Shown one piece after another: positions 1 through 9,151 of a stretch of DNA of 64,000 bases. Source of the stretch: Flavobacteriales bacterium UBA6770 (GTDB lineage Bacteria > Bacteroidota > Bacteroidia > Flavobacteriales_G > Salibacteraceae); NCBI GenBank assembly GCA_905181875.1, contig CAJIZH010000001.1:124001-188000 (forward strand), read 5' to 3'. A program made the position numbers and the translations under genes. Position 1 is the stretch's first letter. Each line of letters starts with the position of its first letter. Below the pieces are notes generated by a model. It saw only the letters and a program-made list of their open reading frames with translations. It had not been told where the DNA came from and ran no database searches.

Positions 1-1
1 G

Positions 2-106
2 TCAGTAATAAAGACCATTGACCTTGAAGAGCAGTCAAAAGGACTTTATCTATTGAAGATAAATGCTAATGGAACAACTCAAGAGTTTAAGGTATTTAAG
101 GAGTGA
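2..106 (+). CDS. C-terminal end of a T9SS-secreted protein (partial, starts before window)
   Basis: An open frame enters from the left edge and stops at TGA 104-106. Its last 34 residues, containing TIDLEEQSKGLY and ending EFKVFKE, nearly repeat the last residues of the giant secreted protein that ends at 18389. The pattern (GLYLLKINANG..., short basic end) is a type A T9SS C-terminal sorting domain, which directs proteins across the outer membrane and is then cleaved. The DNA is also closely similar, so the truncated gene is probably a paralogue of the giant protein. Nothing can be said about its N-terminal part. Confidence 0.8.
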   Translation, partial: SVIKTIDLEEQSKGLYLLKINANGTTQEFKVFKE

Positions 107-244
107 GTTGATTTTAATTAATCAGACATATTAGCTCTTTATCTAATCTAAAATATCTGCTTCATTTCAGTGCGTTTTTTAAACGGTGAGCATTTATTGC
201 AGTATTCAGACTTCTACTAGCTTTTAATTAGTAAAAGATCTGCT

Positions 245-1687
245 CTACTTTTTGATGAATCGTGAAATAGTAAATTGTTTTAGATCAAACAATCGAAGTC
301 CAAAGATTAACCCTAGCTGAATAAGTAGAATGATAACGAGTTCCAAATAGGTTTCTAAGCGGTCTTTAATAAAATAGACCAATACCAAAGAAAAAATAAT
401 AGTCAGGCAATATTTGACAAGCCATTTGATAGGAAAGTTGATTAATTGAAGATTAGAGCATTTCATCAACATAAATATTCCTGTTCCAATTTGAACGAGC
501 CCGCTTGCAGCTGCAGCTCCTGAAATCTCATAAATAGGTATTAAGACTAGATTTAGTATCAGGTTTAAAACAAAACCTACGAAGGTGATCCGAACCATTT
601 CATTGAGTCTTCCTGCTGCGGTTAACACAGTACCAAATACAGCGGTTAGAGCTAAGCCTGCGAATGCTATAGATAATAGAATCAATACTTGGAAGGAGCC
701 TTCAGAAACATCATTATAAAGGATATTTAAGAATTGATAACCATATCCAAAACTCAGTGGAATAAATAGGATAGCTGGAATTAGTAGGATTTGAGCAACC
801 ATATTTACTGTTGCATTTGTGCTTTCGTTTTTTGAAATAACTTTAGAAAGCATCGGAAATAAGAGGCCGGTAAATAAAAAAACAAAATTATTGGCTACAT
901 CAAAAAGCCGAAAGCTTTGAGCATAATGGCCTGCTTTTTCAGCACCATTTTCCAATAAACGCTCAATCATAAACGCATCTATCCGATAATAAAAAGTCAT
1001 AAATAAAATAATGAGCGCAAAAGGATAACTCTGCTTTACAACTGTTTGAAAGTTTATAGATTTTGCTGATTCAGAAGTGAGTAGGGCTCTTCTTTTTGTC
1101 TGAGTAATCAATAAAAGTATAACCAATACAAATCCGTAACATCCAATTTGAGCTAGAACCAGCCATTCAATTTGAAATAGGGTGTTTCCATTAAACCATA
1201 ATAGATAGCTGCATGAAATGACAAGTAGTAATTTATCCAGAACAGAGAATATACTGTCTAACCAAAATAGTTGTAGACCGGCAAGAATTGACCGTTGAAA
1301 GAGAATAAAGCTTAAAAGAAACTGGCTCATTGAAAGACCGAGTAACAATTGAAACTCAAGTCCATTGTATCCCGATAATAAGCCTAAACCGAGAGTTCCA
1401 ATTAGATAGACTCCACCAAAAAGAACTTTAAATAGTGCAAGTTTTTTATATCCAATTCTTAAAAAACTAGGATCACGCGAAATTGACCAAGTGTTGTAAT
1501 TAGTAATTCCAAAATCGAGTAATGTATTCAATAAAAAGCTAAATCCGAAAAGGGCAAAGTATATTCCGTACGCTTCCGAACCCACGGTATTCTGAATAGT
1601 TCTATCTATTCCTAGAATCCAGAAAGGCTTTATAAGTACGTTTAGACTTAATAGAAAAAGAATGTTGACTAAGAACTGCTTACGCAA
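245..1687 (-). CDS. Polysaccharide/oligosaccharide flippase (MOP superfamily, Wzx-like)
   Basis: A 480-residue polytopic membrane protein with roughly 12-14 hydrophobic segments along its whole length and few charged residues. The N-terminal pattern (R-T-I-Q-N-x-V-G-x-E-x-Y-G-x-Y-F-A-L) is typical of MOP-superfamily lipid-linked oligosaccharide exporters, which move undecaprenyl-linked sugar units across the inner membrane. It is the last gene of a minus-strand operon: 12 bases separate it from the outer-membrane protein gene upstream, which is 1 base from a lipoprotein gene. No glycosyltransferases lie nearby, so the cargo is unknown. A relation to surface glycan or lipid export is inference. 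Confidence 0.8.
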   Translation of the reverse strand: MRKQFLVNILFLLSLNVLIKPFWILGIDRTIQNTVGSEAYGIYFALFGFSFLLNTLLDFGITNYNTWSISRDPSFLRIGYKKLALFKVLFGGVYLIGTLGLGLLSGYNGLEFQLLLGLSMSQFLLSFILFQRSILAGLQLFWLDSIFSVLDKLLLVISCSYLLWFNGNTLFQIEWLVLAQIGCYGFVLVILLLITQTKRRALLTSESAKSINFQTVVKQSYPFALIILFMTFYYRIDAFMIERLLENGAEKAGHYAQSFRLFDVANNFVFLFTGLLFPMLSKVISKNESTNATVNMVAQILLIPAILFIPLSFGYGYQFLNILYNDVSEGSFQVLILLSIAFAGLALTAVFGTVLTAAGRLNEMVRITFVGFVLNLILNLVLIPIYEISGAAAASGLVQIGTGIFMLMKCSNLQLINFPIKWLVKYCLTIIFSLVLVYFIKDRLETYLELVIILLIQLGLIFGLRLFDLKQFTISRFIKK

Positions 1688-1699
1688 GGATTAGAAAAT

Positions 1700-2980
1700 T
1701 TAATAGAATTTCCACTGAAATCCTAAATGAACGTTGACTCCACTATAATATTCCGGATTGAATAATCCAATTAAGTTTCTTGTGCCTGCTATAACATCAA
1801 ACTTTGGATGTGTAATGGAAATGCCACTTCCTAAGCCTACGTAATTATAACCACCAAATGATTCATAAAACCTAAGATTCAACCCCGTTTTTTTAGACAT
1901 ATCGTTCATTCTCATCTCTTGGTTTAGTCCTAAAAATGGTAAAGTTTGGCTCATAAAGCGATGTTCCAATGTTGCGATAAGCAAAACCTTTTCGGATAAT
2001 TGTTCTTGGTAACGAATACTTATTCGTAAAGGCATAAATGTATTTTTAGTGCCAACATTTGTAAAGTCTAATAAGCTCTCTTGCACATCATTGGGGCGCT
2101 GTAAGTCAATTAGAGAATCGTTGAGGTCAAAAAGTGAAGGAGCTTTAAAACCACCCCAGCCGTACTCACCTTGAATATCATAAGTCAAGGTATTTTTATT
2201 CCAAACAATAAAGCCAAGATCATTTACTTCAAATGTGATATTTCCAATATTTTCATTCTTCTTAAACAGGTCAAAAGGCATTGAAAAGAAAAAGTCAACT
2301 GAAGCTCCAATTCCGTTGGGGTCGTAAATCAGTTTTGATGAAGTGTCGGATTGACTCCATCGCCCGGATACTTCAGCATATAAACTATCCCCAATTGATG
2401 AAGTATACAAATACCCCCCATTACTTTTAATAGATGCGTACTTATTACCTATAACTAAACCTGGAGCGACACCCAAAGTGTATCCGTTTTTTTCAATGGT
2501 GTAGCCAAATTGAATGGTTGTATACTGCAATAAGGTCAAGTCAAGTTTGTCAAGGTTTGCATTTTTACCTGCAAAATCTTTATTCCCGAATGCAATCAAT
2601 CGCAGAGGATCCTCTCCAAAAACAGTACTTAATTGACGATGGGTAAATACGTTTATGAATCCTGTTGCATTTACAGAATCTCTTTTGCTTTTCATTTTTT
2701 GACTGTAATAAATGCGTTCATAACCATTATAACCTCCTCGGTTTGTTGATTGAACGCGACGGCGCATGTTTTGCATCGATTGGTAAGTAGGACCGCTTTT
2801 TCTTGCCAAGCTAAACACTACCGTATTGTTGATTACATTAGAATTGAACGATTGTTCAAACCAAAGACCAACTTTAGCTTTAGAAGAATCAGAAATGGCT
2901 AATTGTGAAATAGAAAAATCTGTTTGCCCTTTGGCCAAACCACTCAAGAAAATAAAGATAAGTAGTATAAATCGACGCAT
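1700..2980 (-). CDS. Outer-membrane beta-barrel protein, DUF5723-like
   Basis: 426 residues with a signal peptide (MRRFILLIFIFLSGLAKGQ, cleavage before TDFS). The mature part has alternating hydrophobic/polar strands and an aromatic C-terminus (FGFQWKFY region), as in outer-membrane barrels. Length and pattern resemble the Bacteroidota DUF5723 family of barrel proteins; that assignment is from memory of the family and is moderately certain. It lies between a lipoprotein gene (1-base gap upstream) and a flippase gene (12-base gap downstream), so the three are almost certainly co-transcribed. Function unknown; a role in envelope assembly is only suggested by context. Confidence 0.7.
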   Translation of the reverse strand: MRRFILLIFIFLSGLAKGQTDFSISQLAISDSSKAKVGLWFEQSFNSNVINNTVVFSLARKSGPTYQSMQNMRRRVQSTNRGGYNGYERIYYSQKMKSKRDSVNATGFINVFTHRQLSTVFGEDPLRLIAFGNKDFAGKNANLDKLDLTLLQYTTIQFGYTIEKNGYTLGVAPGLVIGNKYASIKSNGGYLYTSSIGDSLYAEVSGRWSQSDTSSKLIYDPNGIGASVDFFFSMPFDLFKKNENIGNITFEVNDLGFIVWNKNTLTYDIQGEYGWGGFKAPSLFDLNDSLIDLQRPNDVQESLLDFTNVGTKNTFMPLRISIRYQEQLSEKVLLIATLEHRFMSQTLPFLGLNQEMRMNDMSKKTGLNLRFYESFGGYNYVGLGSGISITHPKFDVIAGTRNLIGLFNPEYYSGVNVHLGFQWKFY

Positions 2981-2981
2981 A

Positions 2982-4595
2982 TTATTCTACAATAAGTCGA
3001 TATTTAAAGTCACCTACCACTTTTATTTTTGTATTGTATCTAGCGTATATATCCTTGTATTCAGTACCTTCAGTATTAAATCTCAACTTTACAATGGCGC
3101 GTTCAGCCTGGTACAACACATCAAATTTAGTTACACTTACTGGCGCCGATAATATGGAATACTCCGCTTCAATCACTGTTTTATCAACTGGAATTCCTGC
3201 GCTAATTTCAGAACCTATTTCCATTAAGGAGTCTATTATTATATTGTCTTTATTGAGAGTGTAGATCTGTATTTCTGCTCTGAAAGGATAATAATTATAA
3301 GCATGAATTCGAACGAATCCCCCTTCAACCAGTTCAGCGCCTTCGTCTGGATTCCCTAAATCAAAATCAACAGTGTCAATTAATTCTAAATTATTCGCTC
3401 GTATATTAAGTGGTATACTCATATTTAATTTTGCTTTAATACCATAATCAGAAAACAGAAAATCATTGCCACCAGAAATATTTCCCAACGGATTAATAAT
3501 GAAATCCATATCATATTGAACCTCATTCGGCAATATGCTAATGAAGTCTGTAATATTTGAATTCTCCTCGTTTAACTCATACCTTGAAATTGATGGGATT
3601 ATAGGAACTTCATAAAGCGAATAATCCTCTTTTGCTCGAGATAAATTTAATGACTGAAAAATAAAGTCACCTTCTAAATCAACCGATGTTCCTGATTTTG
3701 AGTTAATTGCACTTAATCTATTGACCGATCCTTGGAGGTCAACTCCAATTCTGTTTTCAAACTCAAAGGAGAATTTTGCTTTTTGAACATCAAAGCTACC
3801 AGAACGTATTTGCTTAAATGCGTCAAATTCGGAACTAGATTCATCTGGTTTTTCAGTGGTTGTGCTAAATATACCTTTCACCATTTCAGGAGTAATTCCA
3901 ACAAAACTATTCTCGATTGTAACTATATCAGCACTTGTGTAATTATATAGATTCGATGGTGAGTTTGGATTTGCAAATGTCACAGTGAAATAAAAGAAAA
4001 TGGTATTGTAATCGTTCAGGTTTTTTCCCCTAAGATTTAAAAGATATCCTGATAAATCTATCTCATTGGTAATTTCTACCGGATTTCCTGGACTACCAGC
4101 TGGCATATTTCTAGAAACCAAAAGAGTTTTGCCCTCTTTTTCGGCAGAACTCATGTTGTAAGTTATAGTGGTCGGTTCTGAAATAGTTGAAGTTACTTTA
4201 AATTTTATTTTTCCACTTTTAATCAATGCATAGGTTAGGTTGGCATTGGATATTTCAAATTTTGATTCATTAGTATCAGAAATAAGAGGGTTTGCTTTAT
4301 CCCATGCTAGATTAAATGCCGGCCCTTCATTTATCTGAGATATCGTTGTGTCTGGAATGTTGAAGTCATCAGCTAATTTTAAATCTAAAATTTCATTTTG
4401 ATAGACCAAATTCAATAGGTCATTATCACCAACTTGAATGAGATCATCGTCAAAGATATTTTCCAAATCTAGCTGACTATCTATCATCGGAACCAATGCA
4501 TCTATTGTCCAGCCCTCCTTTCTTTTCTTACATGAAAAGAGCGCAAGCAGCACAGCACAGATAAATAAAAAATGTTTTGGGCGTATCAACAACAT
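2982..4595 (-). CDS. Large hypothetical outer-membrane lipoprotein
   Basis: I place the start at ATG 4595, giving about 537 residues. This yields a clean lipoprotein signal (MLLIRPKHFLFICAVLLALF-S-C) with lipidation Cys followed by KKRKEG. The longer in-frame start at 4742 would run through the start of the divergent gene and has no signal-like N-terminus. The mature part is rich in Asn, Ser and Ile with beta-strand character. No named domain is recognised. It heads a three-gene operon with the barrel protein and flippase. About 70 bases separate it from the divergent membrane-protein gene at 4669, so a divergent promoter region lies there. Confidence 0.75.
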   Translation of the reverse strand: MLLIRPKHFLFICAVLLALFSCKKRKEGWTIDALVPMIDSQLDLENIFDDDLIQVGDNDLLNLVYQNEILDLKLADDFNIPDTTISQINEGPAFNLAWDKANPLISDTNESKFEISNANLTYALIKSGKIKFKVTSTISEPTTITYNMSSAEKEGKTLLVSRNMPAGSPGNPVEITNEIDLSGYLLNLRGKNLNDYNTIFFYFTVTFANPNSPSNLYNYTSADIVTIENSFVGITPEMVKGIFSTTTEKPDESSSEFDAFKQIRSGSFDVQKAKFSFEFENRIGVDLQGSVNRLSAINSKSGTSVDLEGDFIFQSLNLSRAKEDYSLYEVPIIPSISRYELNEENSNITDFISILPNEVQYDMDFIINPLGNISGGNDFLFSDYGIKAKLNMSIPLNIRANNLELIDTVDFDLGNPDEGAELVEGGFVRIHAYNYYPFRAEIQIYTLNKDNIIIDSLMEIGSEISAGIPVDKTVIEAEYSILSAPVSVTKFDVLYQAERAIVKLRFNTEGTEYKDIYARYNTKIKVVGDFKYRLIVE

Positions 4596-4668
4596 AATTG
4601 GTAAAAATAGAAATTTATATTCAGGGTTATTGCTTAAATTTGTTGTCTTAGATTGCTTTAACCACAGC

Positions 4669-5133
4669 ATGATCATGAGTAATACAAAATTTAAATTAGA
4701 ATTAAAAATGCCTTTTTTTATGGCATGGATTGTCACTTTCATTATACTCTATTCCTTATCATACACTTGGCATGGAGTAATTTTGAATGATTTGAGCAGA
4801 GTTTCCTATTCTAAAAGCGTTTTTCTGTTTTTGATAGCTGCAGTTTATTTCTGTGTTTCATTTGTATTAACCCTTCTGGCTAAGGTGCTTCCCTTCGATT
4901 ACAAATTACATATCAAAGGTCTTTTAGTAGGTGCGTCGATGGGTATGTTTATCTATCTGATTGCATTCGTTTTTGGAATTAGTTTTTATGCTAATCCAAC
5001 TTTAGCGCACATACTTTTAGATTTAGGTTGGCAAGTTTTTGAAGGAGCAATAGGTGGTTTAATAGCAGGTGGATTGCTTAGCTTTTTTGGTATGATAGCC
5101 AAAGACATGAAGAAATCTAAAGTTTCTTCTTAA
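4669..5133 (+). CDS. Hypothetical membrane protein, four predicted TM segments
   Basis: About 154 residues from ATG 4669 (or 152 from ATG 4675); an upstream ATG at 4630 would put an unlikely hydrophilic leader in the divergent promoter region. There are about four hydrophobic segments: FFMAWIVTFIILYSLSYTW, FLFLIAAVYFCVSFVLTLLA, GASMGMFIYLIAFVFGISF and a Gly-rich segment near the C-terminus (GAIGGLIAGGLLSFFGM). The C-terminal tail is basic. Small integral membrane proteins of this layout are common in Bacteroidota and unassigned. It overlaps the convergent ZIP transporter gene by 4 bases at the stop codons. Confidence 0.7.
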   Translation: MIMSNTKFKLELKMPFFMAWIVTFIILYSLSYTWHGVILNDLSRVSYSKSVFLFLIAAVYFCVSFVLTLLAKVLPFDYKLHIKGLLVGASMGMFIYLIAFVFGISFYANPTLAHILLDLGWQVFEGAIGGLIAGGLLSFFGMIAKDMKKSKVSS

Positions 5134-5936
5134 GCACCAATTAATAAGCTAACAGCCATAACAACCATTCCGGCAATTAACCCATAAAGTGCTCTATGAT
5201 GTGATCCGAATTTTTGGGCAGCTGGCAGTAGCTGATCAAATGAAATGAATACCATTATTCCTGCTATAAAAGCGAACACTGTTCCCAGTAGAACGTCAGA
5301 TAGGAAATTTCTTAGTAAAATATATCCAAATAAAGCACCAACCGGTTCTGCTAAACCAGATAGTACAGAATAGAAAAATGCTTTCTTTTTGTTTCCAGTG
5401 GCATAAAAAATTGGTGTAGATACTGCAATTCCTTCCGGAATATTATGAATCGCAACAGCAACCGCAATTGAAATTCCGAGATTTGTATCTTTCATTGCTC
5501 CCATAAATGTTGCAATACCCTCCGGAAAATTGTGAATTCCAATTGCAAGGGCTGTAAAGATCCCCATTCTGTATAACTGCTTGTATTTTTGTTCTTCAGG
5601 CGGTGGTTCAGGTCCATCGTGAAATTCATGAGGGTTTTCAAAACTTGGAATGAGCATATCAATTATTGCTGTAACCAACATTCCACCAAAAAAAGCACCA
5701 CAAACAATCCACCCAGCGATAGAATCTCCAAGTTCTGCGCCTACAGTTCTAAACCCTTCAGCTAATAATTCTACAAATGATATGTAAATCATCACACCAG
5801 CAGAAAAGCCCATTGCGGTAGAAAGCAATTTAGTATCTGTTTTTTTTGCGAAAAAGGCAATTCCTGCACCAATAGCTGTACTTAGTCCTGCCAGTGTGGT
5901 TAAGGTAAATGCAAACAGAAGATTATCCTCATTCAT
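5130..5936 (-). CDS. ZIP-family metal (zinc) transporter
   Basis: 268 residues, eight predicted TM segments, ZupT-like. The two metal-site helices are plain: HNFPEGIATF and HNIPEGIAV, each with the conserved His and Glu of ZIP transporters. Between TM3 and TM4 is an acidic/His loop (HEFHDGPEPPPEEQK), the usual variable metal-binding loop. ZIP proteins import divalent metals, mostly Zn2+, into the cytoplasm. The start ATG at 5936 overlaps the end of the thioesterase gene by 8 bases, so the two are co-translated. No regulatory site (for example a Zur box) was recognised. Confidence 0.92.
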   Translation of the reverse strand: MNEDNLLFAFTLTTLAGLSTAIGAGIAFFAKKTDTKLLSTAMGFSAGVMIYISFVELLAEGFRTVGAELGDSIAGWIVCGAFFGGMLVTAIIDMLIPSFENPHEFHDGPEPPPEEQKYKQLYRMGIFTALAIGIHNFPEGIATFMGAMKDTNLGISIAVAVAIHNIPEGIAVSTPIFYATGNKKKAFFYSVLSGLAEPVGALFGYILLRNFLSDVLLGTVFAFIAGIMVFISFDQLLPAAQKFGSHHRALYGLIAGMVVMAVSLLIGA

Positions 5937-6318
5937 CGCTATATCTATCTTTTACTAACTGAGGAATTGGTACAGCTTCGCCCACTTCATCTATTCTTAC
6001 AAATACTATACGCGTACTACAAACAACAATTTCTTCTGTGCTATAGACATTGTAACGTTTAGCTTCTACAGAAAGTGCAATTGATGTATTGCCAACTTTT
6101 TCAACTTTAGCATAAATTTTAATTTGCTGGCCGGCCTTAACTGCTTTTTGAAAAACTACCTCTTCTATTTTTACCGTAACCATATTGGGAGTATGGCAAA
6201 TTTGAGCTGCATAAGTTGCAGCAGCTTCATCAATCCAGCTAATCATGGTTCCCCCAAAAAGATTGCCATGAATGCCAATATCCCTTAACATACACAGCTT
6301 TTGCGTCAATAGAATCAT
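5929..6318 (-). CDS. Acyl-CoA thioesterase, hotdog fold (YciA-like)
   Basis: 129 residues, the normal size for one hotdog domain. The sequence HGNLFGGTMISWIDEAAATYA is the YciA/BFIT signature with the active-site Asp in WIDEAA. A later stretch (VVFQKAVKAGQQIKIYAKV) is the second conserved strand pair. These enzymes hydrolyse acyl-CoA to free acid and CoA, and work as oligomers in the cytoplasm. It is the first gene of a two-gene unit with the ZIP transporter (8-base overlap); no functional link between them is evident. Upstream lies a decayed mscS gene. Confidence 0.9.
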   Translation of the reverse strand: MILLTQKLCMLRDIGIHGNLFGGTMISWIDEAAATYAAQICHTPNMVTVKIEEVVFQKAVKAGQQIKIYAKVEKVGNTSIALSVEAKRYNVYSTEEIVVCSTRIVFVRIDEVGEAVPIPQLVKDRYSDE

Positions 6319-6422
6319 AGCTTTTTTTTAAAAAGCAAAAGTAGCTAAAGCAGGAAAGGAAAAGACGTGTAAAAGCCTTTCAAATACTTGTAAAATATTG
6401 TAAATTATTACAATTGTTTCTT

Positions 6423-7196
6423 CTATACAGTGCTCTGTGGGAATGGAATGGCAATTCCTGCCTCGTTAAGCACATTTTTTTATTTTTCTAATGTCTCGAA
6501 ATATGTAGTTTAATAAATAGCTATATCGACCAAGGCATAACTGCAGGTATTGCAGATGAATCTGCCAACAGTAACCGAAAGTGCACGATCTTTTAAAGCC
6601 TTTAGTAGGTTGCTTATCACAAACCTTTCCAGCAATTCTTTAGTTTTTTCGATGTCATTATTTTAACTTATTCCAATTGTTATGTCAACCCGCATTTGAT
6701 TTTGCAAGTAAAGGTTAGTTGCGCTAACATTTGACAATTGAAATGTAGTTATCAGATATATTCATTGTGGTCATAAATATTTGAGGTTATGGAACATACC
6801 CGAAATAACCTTGAGCATCTATTAAATCGCTAAGCTTATATATGACCTAAACAAAATTAGAATACTTCATGCAAAATTCGTAATAGTTTATTGAATCACG
6901 ATGCCAATTAAGGCACCTTCGGAACCAATGATCACTAAAACGATGTGGTTTCTAGACTAATCATACTAGAAGCAATTACATGCAATAGAACTTTAAATAA
7001 GGGTCATCATATTGATGATAAGTGGTTTCAAGGTTTCATTAACCCCTTTTTTTTAAAATCCTTTTAATAACAATTTTGAAAATGCCTTTATTACTCTTAA
7101 CCCTACAAAAATTAACGATAGTGCTAAAGTCATTTTTGGGCTAGATTCCATTAAAACTTGAATCACCTAATCTGATTACTTGTCAATAATCGACAT
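6423..7196 (-). pseudogene. Decayed mechanosensitive channel gene (MscS family)
   Basis: Reading the minus strand in shifting frames reveals an MscS-type protein. The start region gives V-x-MESSPKMTLALSLIFVGL and a stretch around GVNETLKPLI, the usual TM segment and loop before the pore helix. Then LETTSFLVIIGSEGALIGI (with one frame switch) matches the pore entrance. RVDITIGIS and NNDIEKTKELLERF match the beta domain, and VLNEAGIAIPFPQSTV is the hallmark C-terminus, ending in TAG at 6423-6425. Several stop codons and frame changes interrupt it, unlike the intact channel gene at 28772, so this is real decay and not one sequencing error. The exact 5' end is uncertain. Confidence 0.82.
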
Positions 7197-7303
7197 TTCA
7201 AAAATTTCCAATGCTTCAACTGAAATCGCAAGAATAGATACTGTTAAACTTAAAAATACCCTTAGCACATGGAATTAAGAGGATAGGTGTAAAGTAGGTC
7301 AAA

Positions 7304-8464
7304 CTATTCCAACTCGTTTAAAGTCTCAATAATTATTGAACATCCTTTTCTTATTTCTTTTTTGCTTATTACTAAGGGTGGACTAATTCTAAATCCGTCA
7401 GGAACACTTAAAAACCAAAAAAGTAACAGCCCTTTTTCTCTACATTTTAATATCAATTCTGAAACTTGATCGGCGGTTTCTAAGTTAATTCCTATCATTA
7501 AACCAGACCTCCGAAATGCTGTAACTTTAGGATGCTTTGACACTAAATTTTGAACCAGTAGACCTTTTTCTTCTATTTCCAAAGAATTTTCTAAACTCTT
7601 GTATCTTTCCAATCCTGCATTAGCTGCTGCACATATTACTGGATTCCCACCGAATGTAGTGATGTGACCTAAAGAAGGGTTGTTTTGAATACAATCAAGA
7701 ATAATCTTGCTGGAAACTACAGCTCCAATGGGAAAGCCTGCGCCTAAAGCTTTTCCTAGACATAAAATATCTGGAATTATTCCAAATTGAGTAAATGCTG
7801 AGAACTGTCCACTTCTACCATATCCGCATTGGATTTCATCTAGAATCAACAAAGCCGAGACGGAAGAGCATTTATCTCTAAGAGCAATCATGAACTCATT
7901 TGAAGGAATGCGCACTCCTGCATCTCCTTGAATGGTTTCAAGGATAACACATGATGATTCTTCGTCTATTTTATCCAATTCTTCAATTGAATTCCATTTT
8001 AAAAACTCAATGCCTGGGAGTAAAGGCCTAAAGGCAGTTTTTTTCTGCTCATTTGAACTTACACTCATACTTCCATGAGTATTTCCGTGATAGGCACCGG
8101 TAAATGAAATTATTTTTGACTTTCCGGTATATCGTTTAGCAATTTTAAGAGCCGCTTCGATGGCTTCTGTTCCGCTGTTTAAAGGATAAACCGTGTTTAA
8201 TGAATGGGGGAGTAGAGCTGTTAAGGTTTTGGAAAACTGAGTAACTGAGCCTTGTTCATACTCCCCATAAACCATAACATGCGTATGCTTTTCAAGCTGC
8301 TTTATAATTGCTTCATTGATTTCTTGAATTGAATGTCCCAAATTATTAACCGATACTCCAGCAATAAAATCAAGATATTCTTTGCCAGAATCATCTATTA
8401 AATAACAGCCGGTTGCTTTTTTGATTTTTAAGCCTATAGGGAGAGATGTAGTGTTTGCAAGCAC
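7304..8464 (-). CDS. Class-III PLP-dependent aminotransferase (acetylornithine aminotransferase family)
   Basis: 386 residues, full length for the family. Visible motifs are the PLP phosphate-binding NSGTEAIEAALKIAK, the AYHGNTHG loop with SMSVS, LDEIQCGYGRSG with the cofactor-contacting Asp, and LCLGKALGAGFPIGA with the Schiff-base Lys near residue 239. The reaction moves an amino group from an omega-amino donor to 2-oxoglutarate. The exact substrate cannot be read from sequence; Bacteroidota carry many such stand-alone copies outside arginine operons. It is monocistronic, between two stretches of decayed sequence. Confidence 0.9.
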   Translation of the reverse strand: MLANTTSLPIGLKIKKATGCYLIDDSGKEYLDFIAGVSVNNLGHSIQEINEAIIKQLEKHTHVMVYGEYEQGSVTQFSKTLTALLPHSLNTVYPLNSGTEAIEAALKIAKRYTGKSKIISFTGAYHGNTHGSMSVSSNEQKKTAFRPLLPGIEFLKWNSIEELDKIDEESSCVILETIQGDAGVRIPSNEFMIALRDKCSSVSALLILDEIQCGYGRSGQFSAFTQFGIIPDILCLGKALGAGFPIGAVVSSKIILDCIQNNPSLGHITTFGGNPVICAAANAGLERYKSLENSLEIEEKGLLVQNLVSKHPKVTAFRRSGLMIGINLETADQVSELILKCREKGLLLFWFLSVPDGFRISPPLVISKKEIRKGCSIIIETLNELE

Positions 8465-8659
8465 TGCGTAAAATTAATATTCTAAAATATCAATAGGATA
8501 AGAATTAAAACAAATAAATCTTTTGATTTTAAGAGGTTTACATCAAAAAAAGTGATTTAGAAGTATTAGAACCTGACTTTATTAAGTTTTACACTCTTTT
8601 ATTTCTTGTTCAATTACTTAGTAGCTATTTTTATTCTAATGAATATTAATGAGATGTTA

Positions 8660-8915
8660 TTAGTTTTTAATGATTCTGAAGGTTTTGATTAAGGATTCAT
8701 TGTCTACTCTGCTCACCATATATTTAATTACAGGTAAATCGTGAATACAAATTCTAGTACTACGGTTAATCACTTTTTTACTATCCAGTAATTTTCCTTG
8801 CATAGCGCACAATCGATAGGTCAAATTTTGATTGTTGCGTTTAGCAAAGTTGAGTGTCAGTCCATTATTTGTTGTTTAGAATAGGTTATTAACTCAAGAT
8901 TAATCTCTGCTAACC
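8660..8915 (-). pseudogene. Remnant of a T9SS C-terminal sorting domain
   Basis: The minus strand from about 8870 to the TAA at 8660-8662 reads GLTLNFAKRNNQNLTYRL, then a G-K-L-L-D-S-K-K-V-I-N stretch, then V-x-N-E-S-L-I-K-T-F-R-I-I-K-N, which is the layout of a type A T9SS sorting domain. Upstream, the expected LYPNPTNNG motif is degraded (frame switch plus a stop near 8885), with AEINLEL readable before it. No body of a gene remains to the right. It is therefore the eroded tail of a secreted protein gene. Confidence 0.7.
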
Positions 8916-9151
8916 CTCAATTAAATTAATTATATCAACTATTTAATGAGCTTGTTTTACCATGACATTGCTGTCCATATTATTAATGAATAGTAATTGC
9001 CGTATGCAGAGAAGCAGAGAAGATTTCAATATAAAAAATTAAGTTTATAGCAGAGGCTTTAGTTCTCCTAAAGAAAAGACTACGACTACCACATTAAATC
9101 CTGATGAATTAGAACTTATTTTCAAAGTATTTGGGTAATAATTACTTATAA

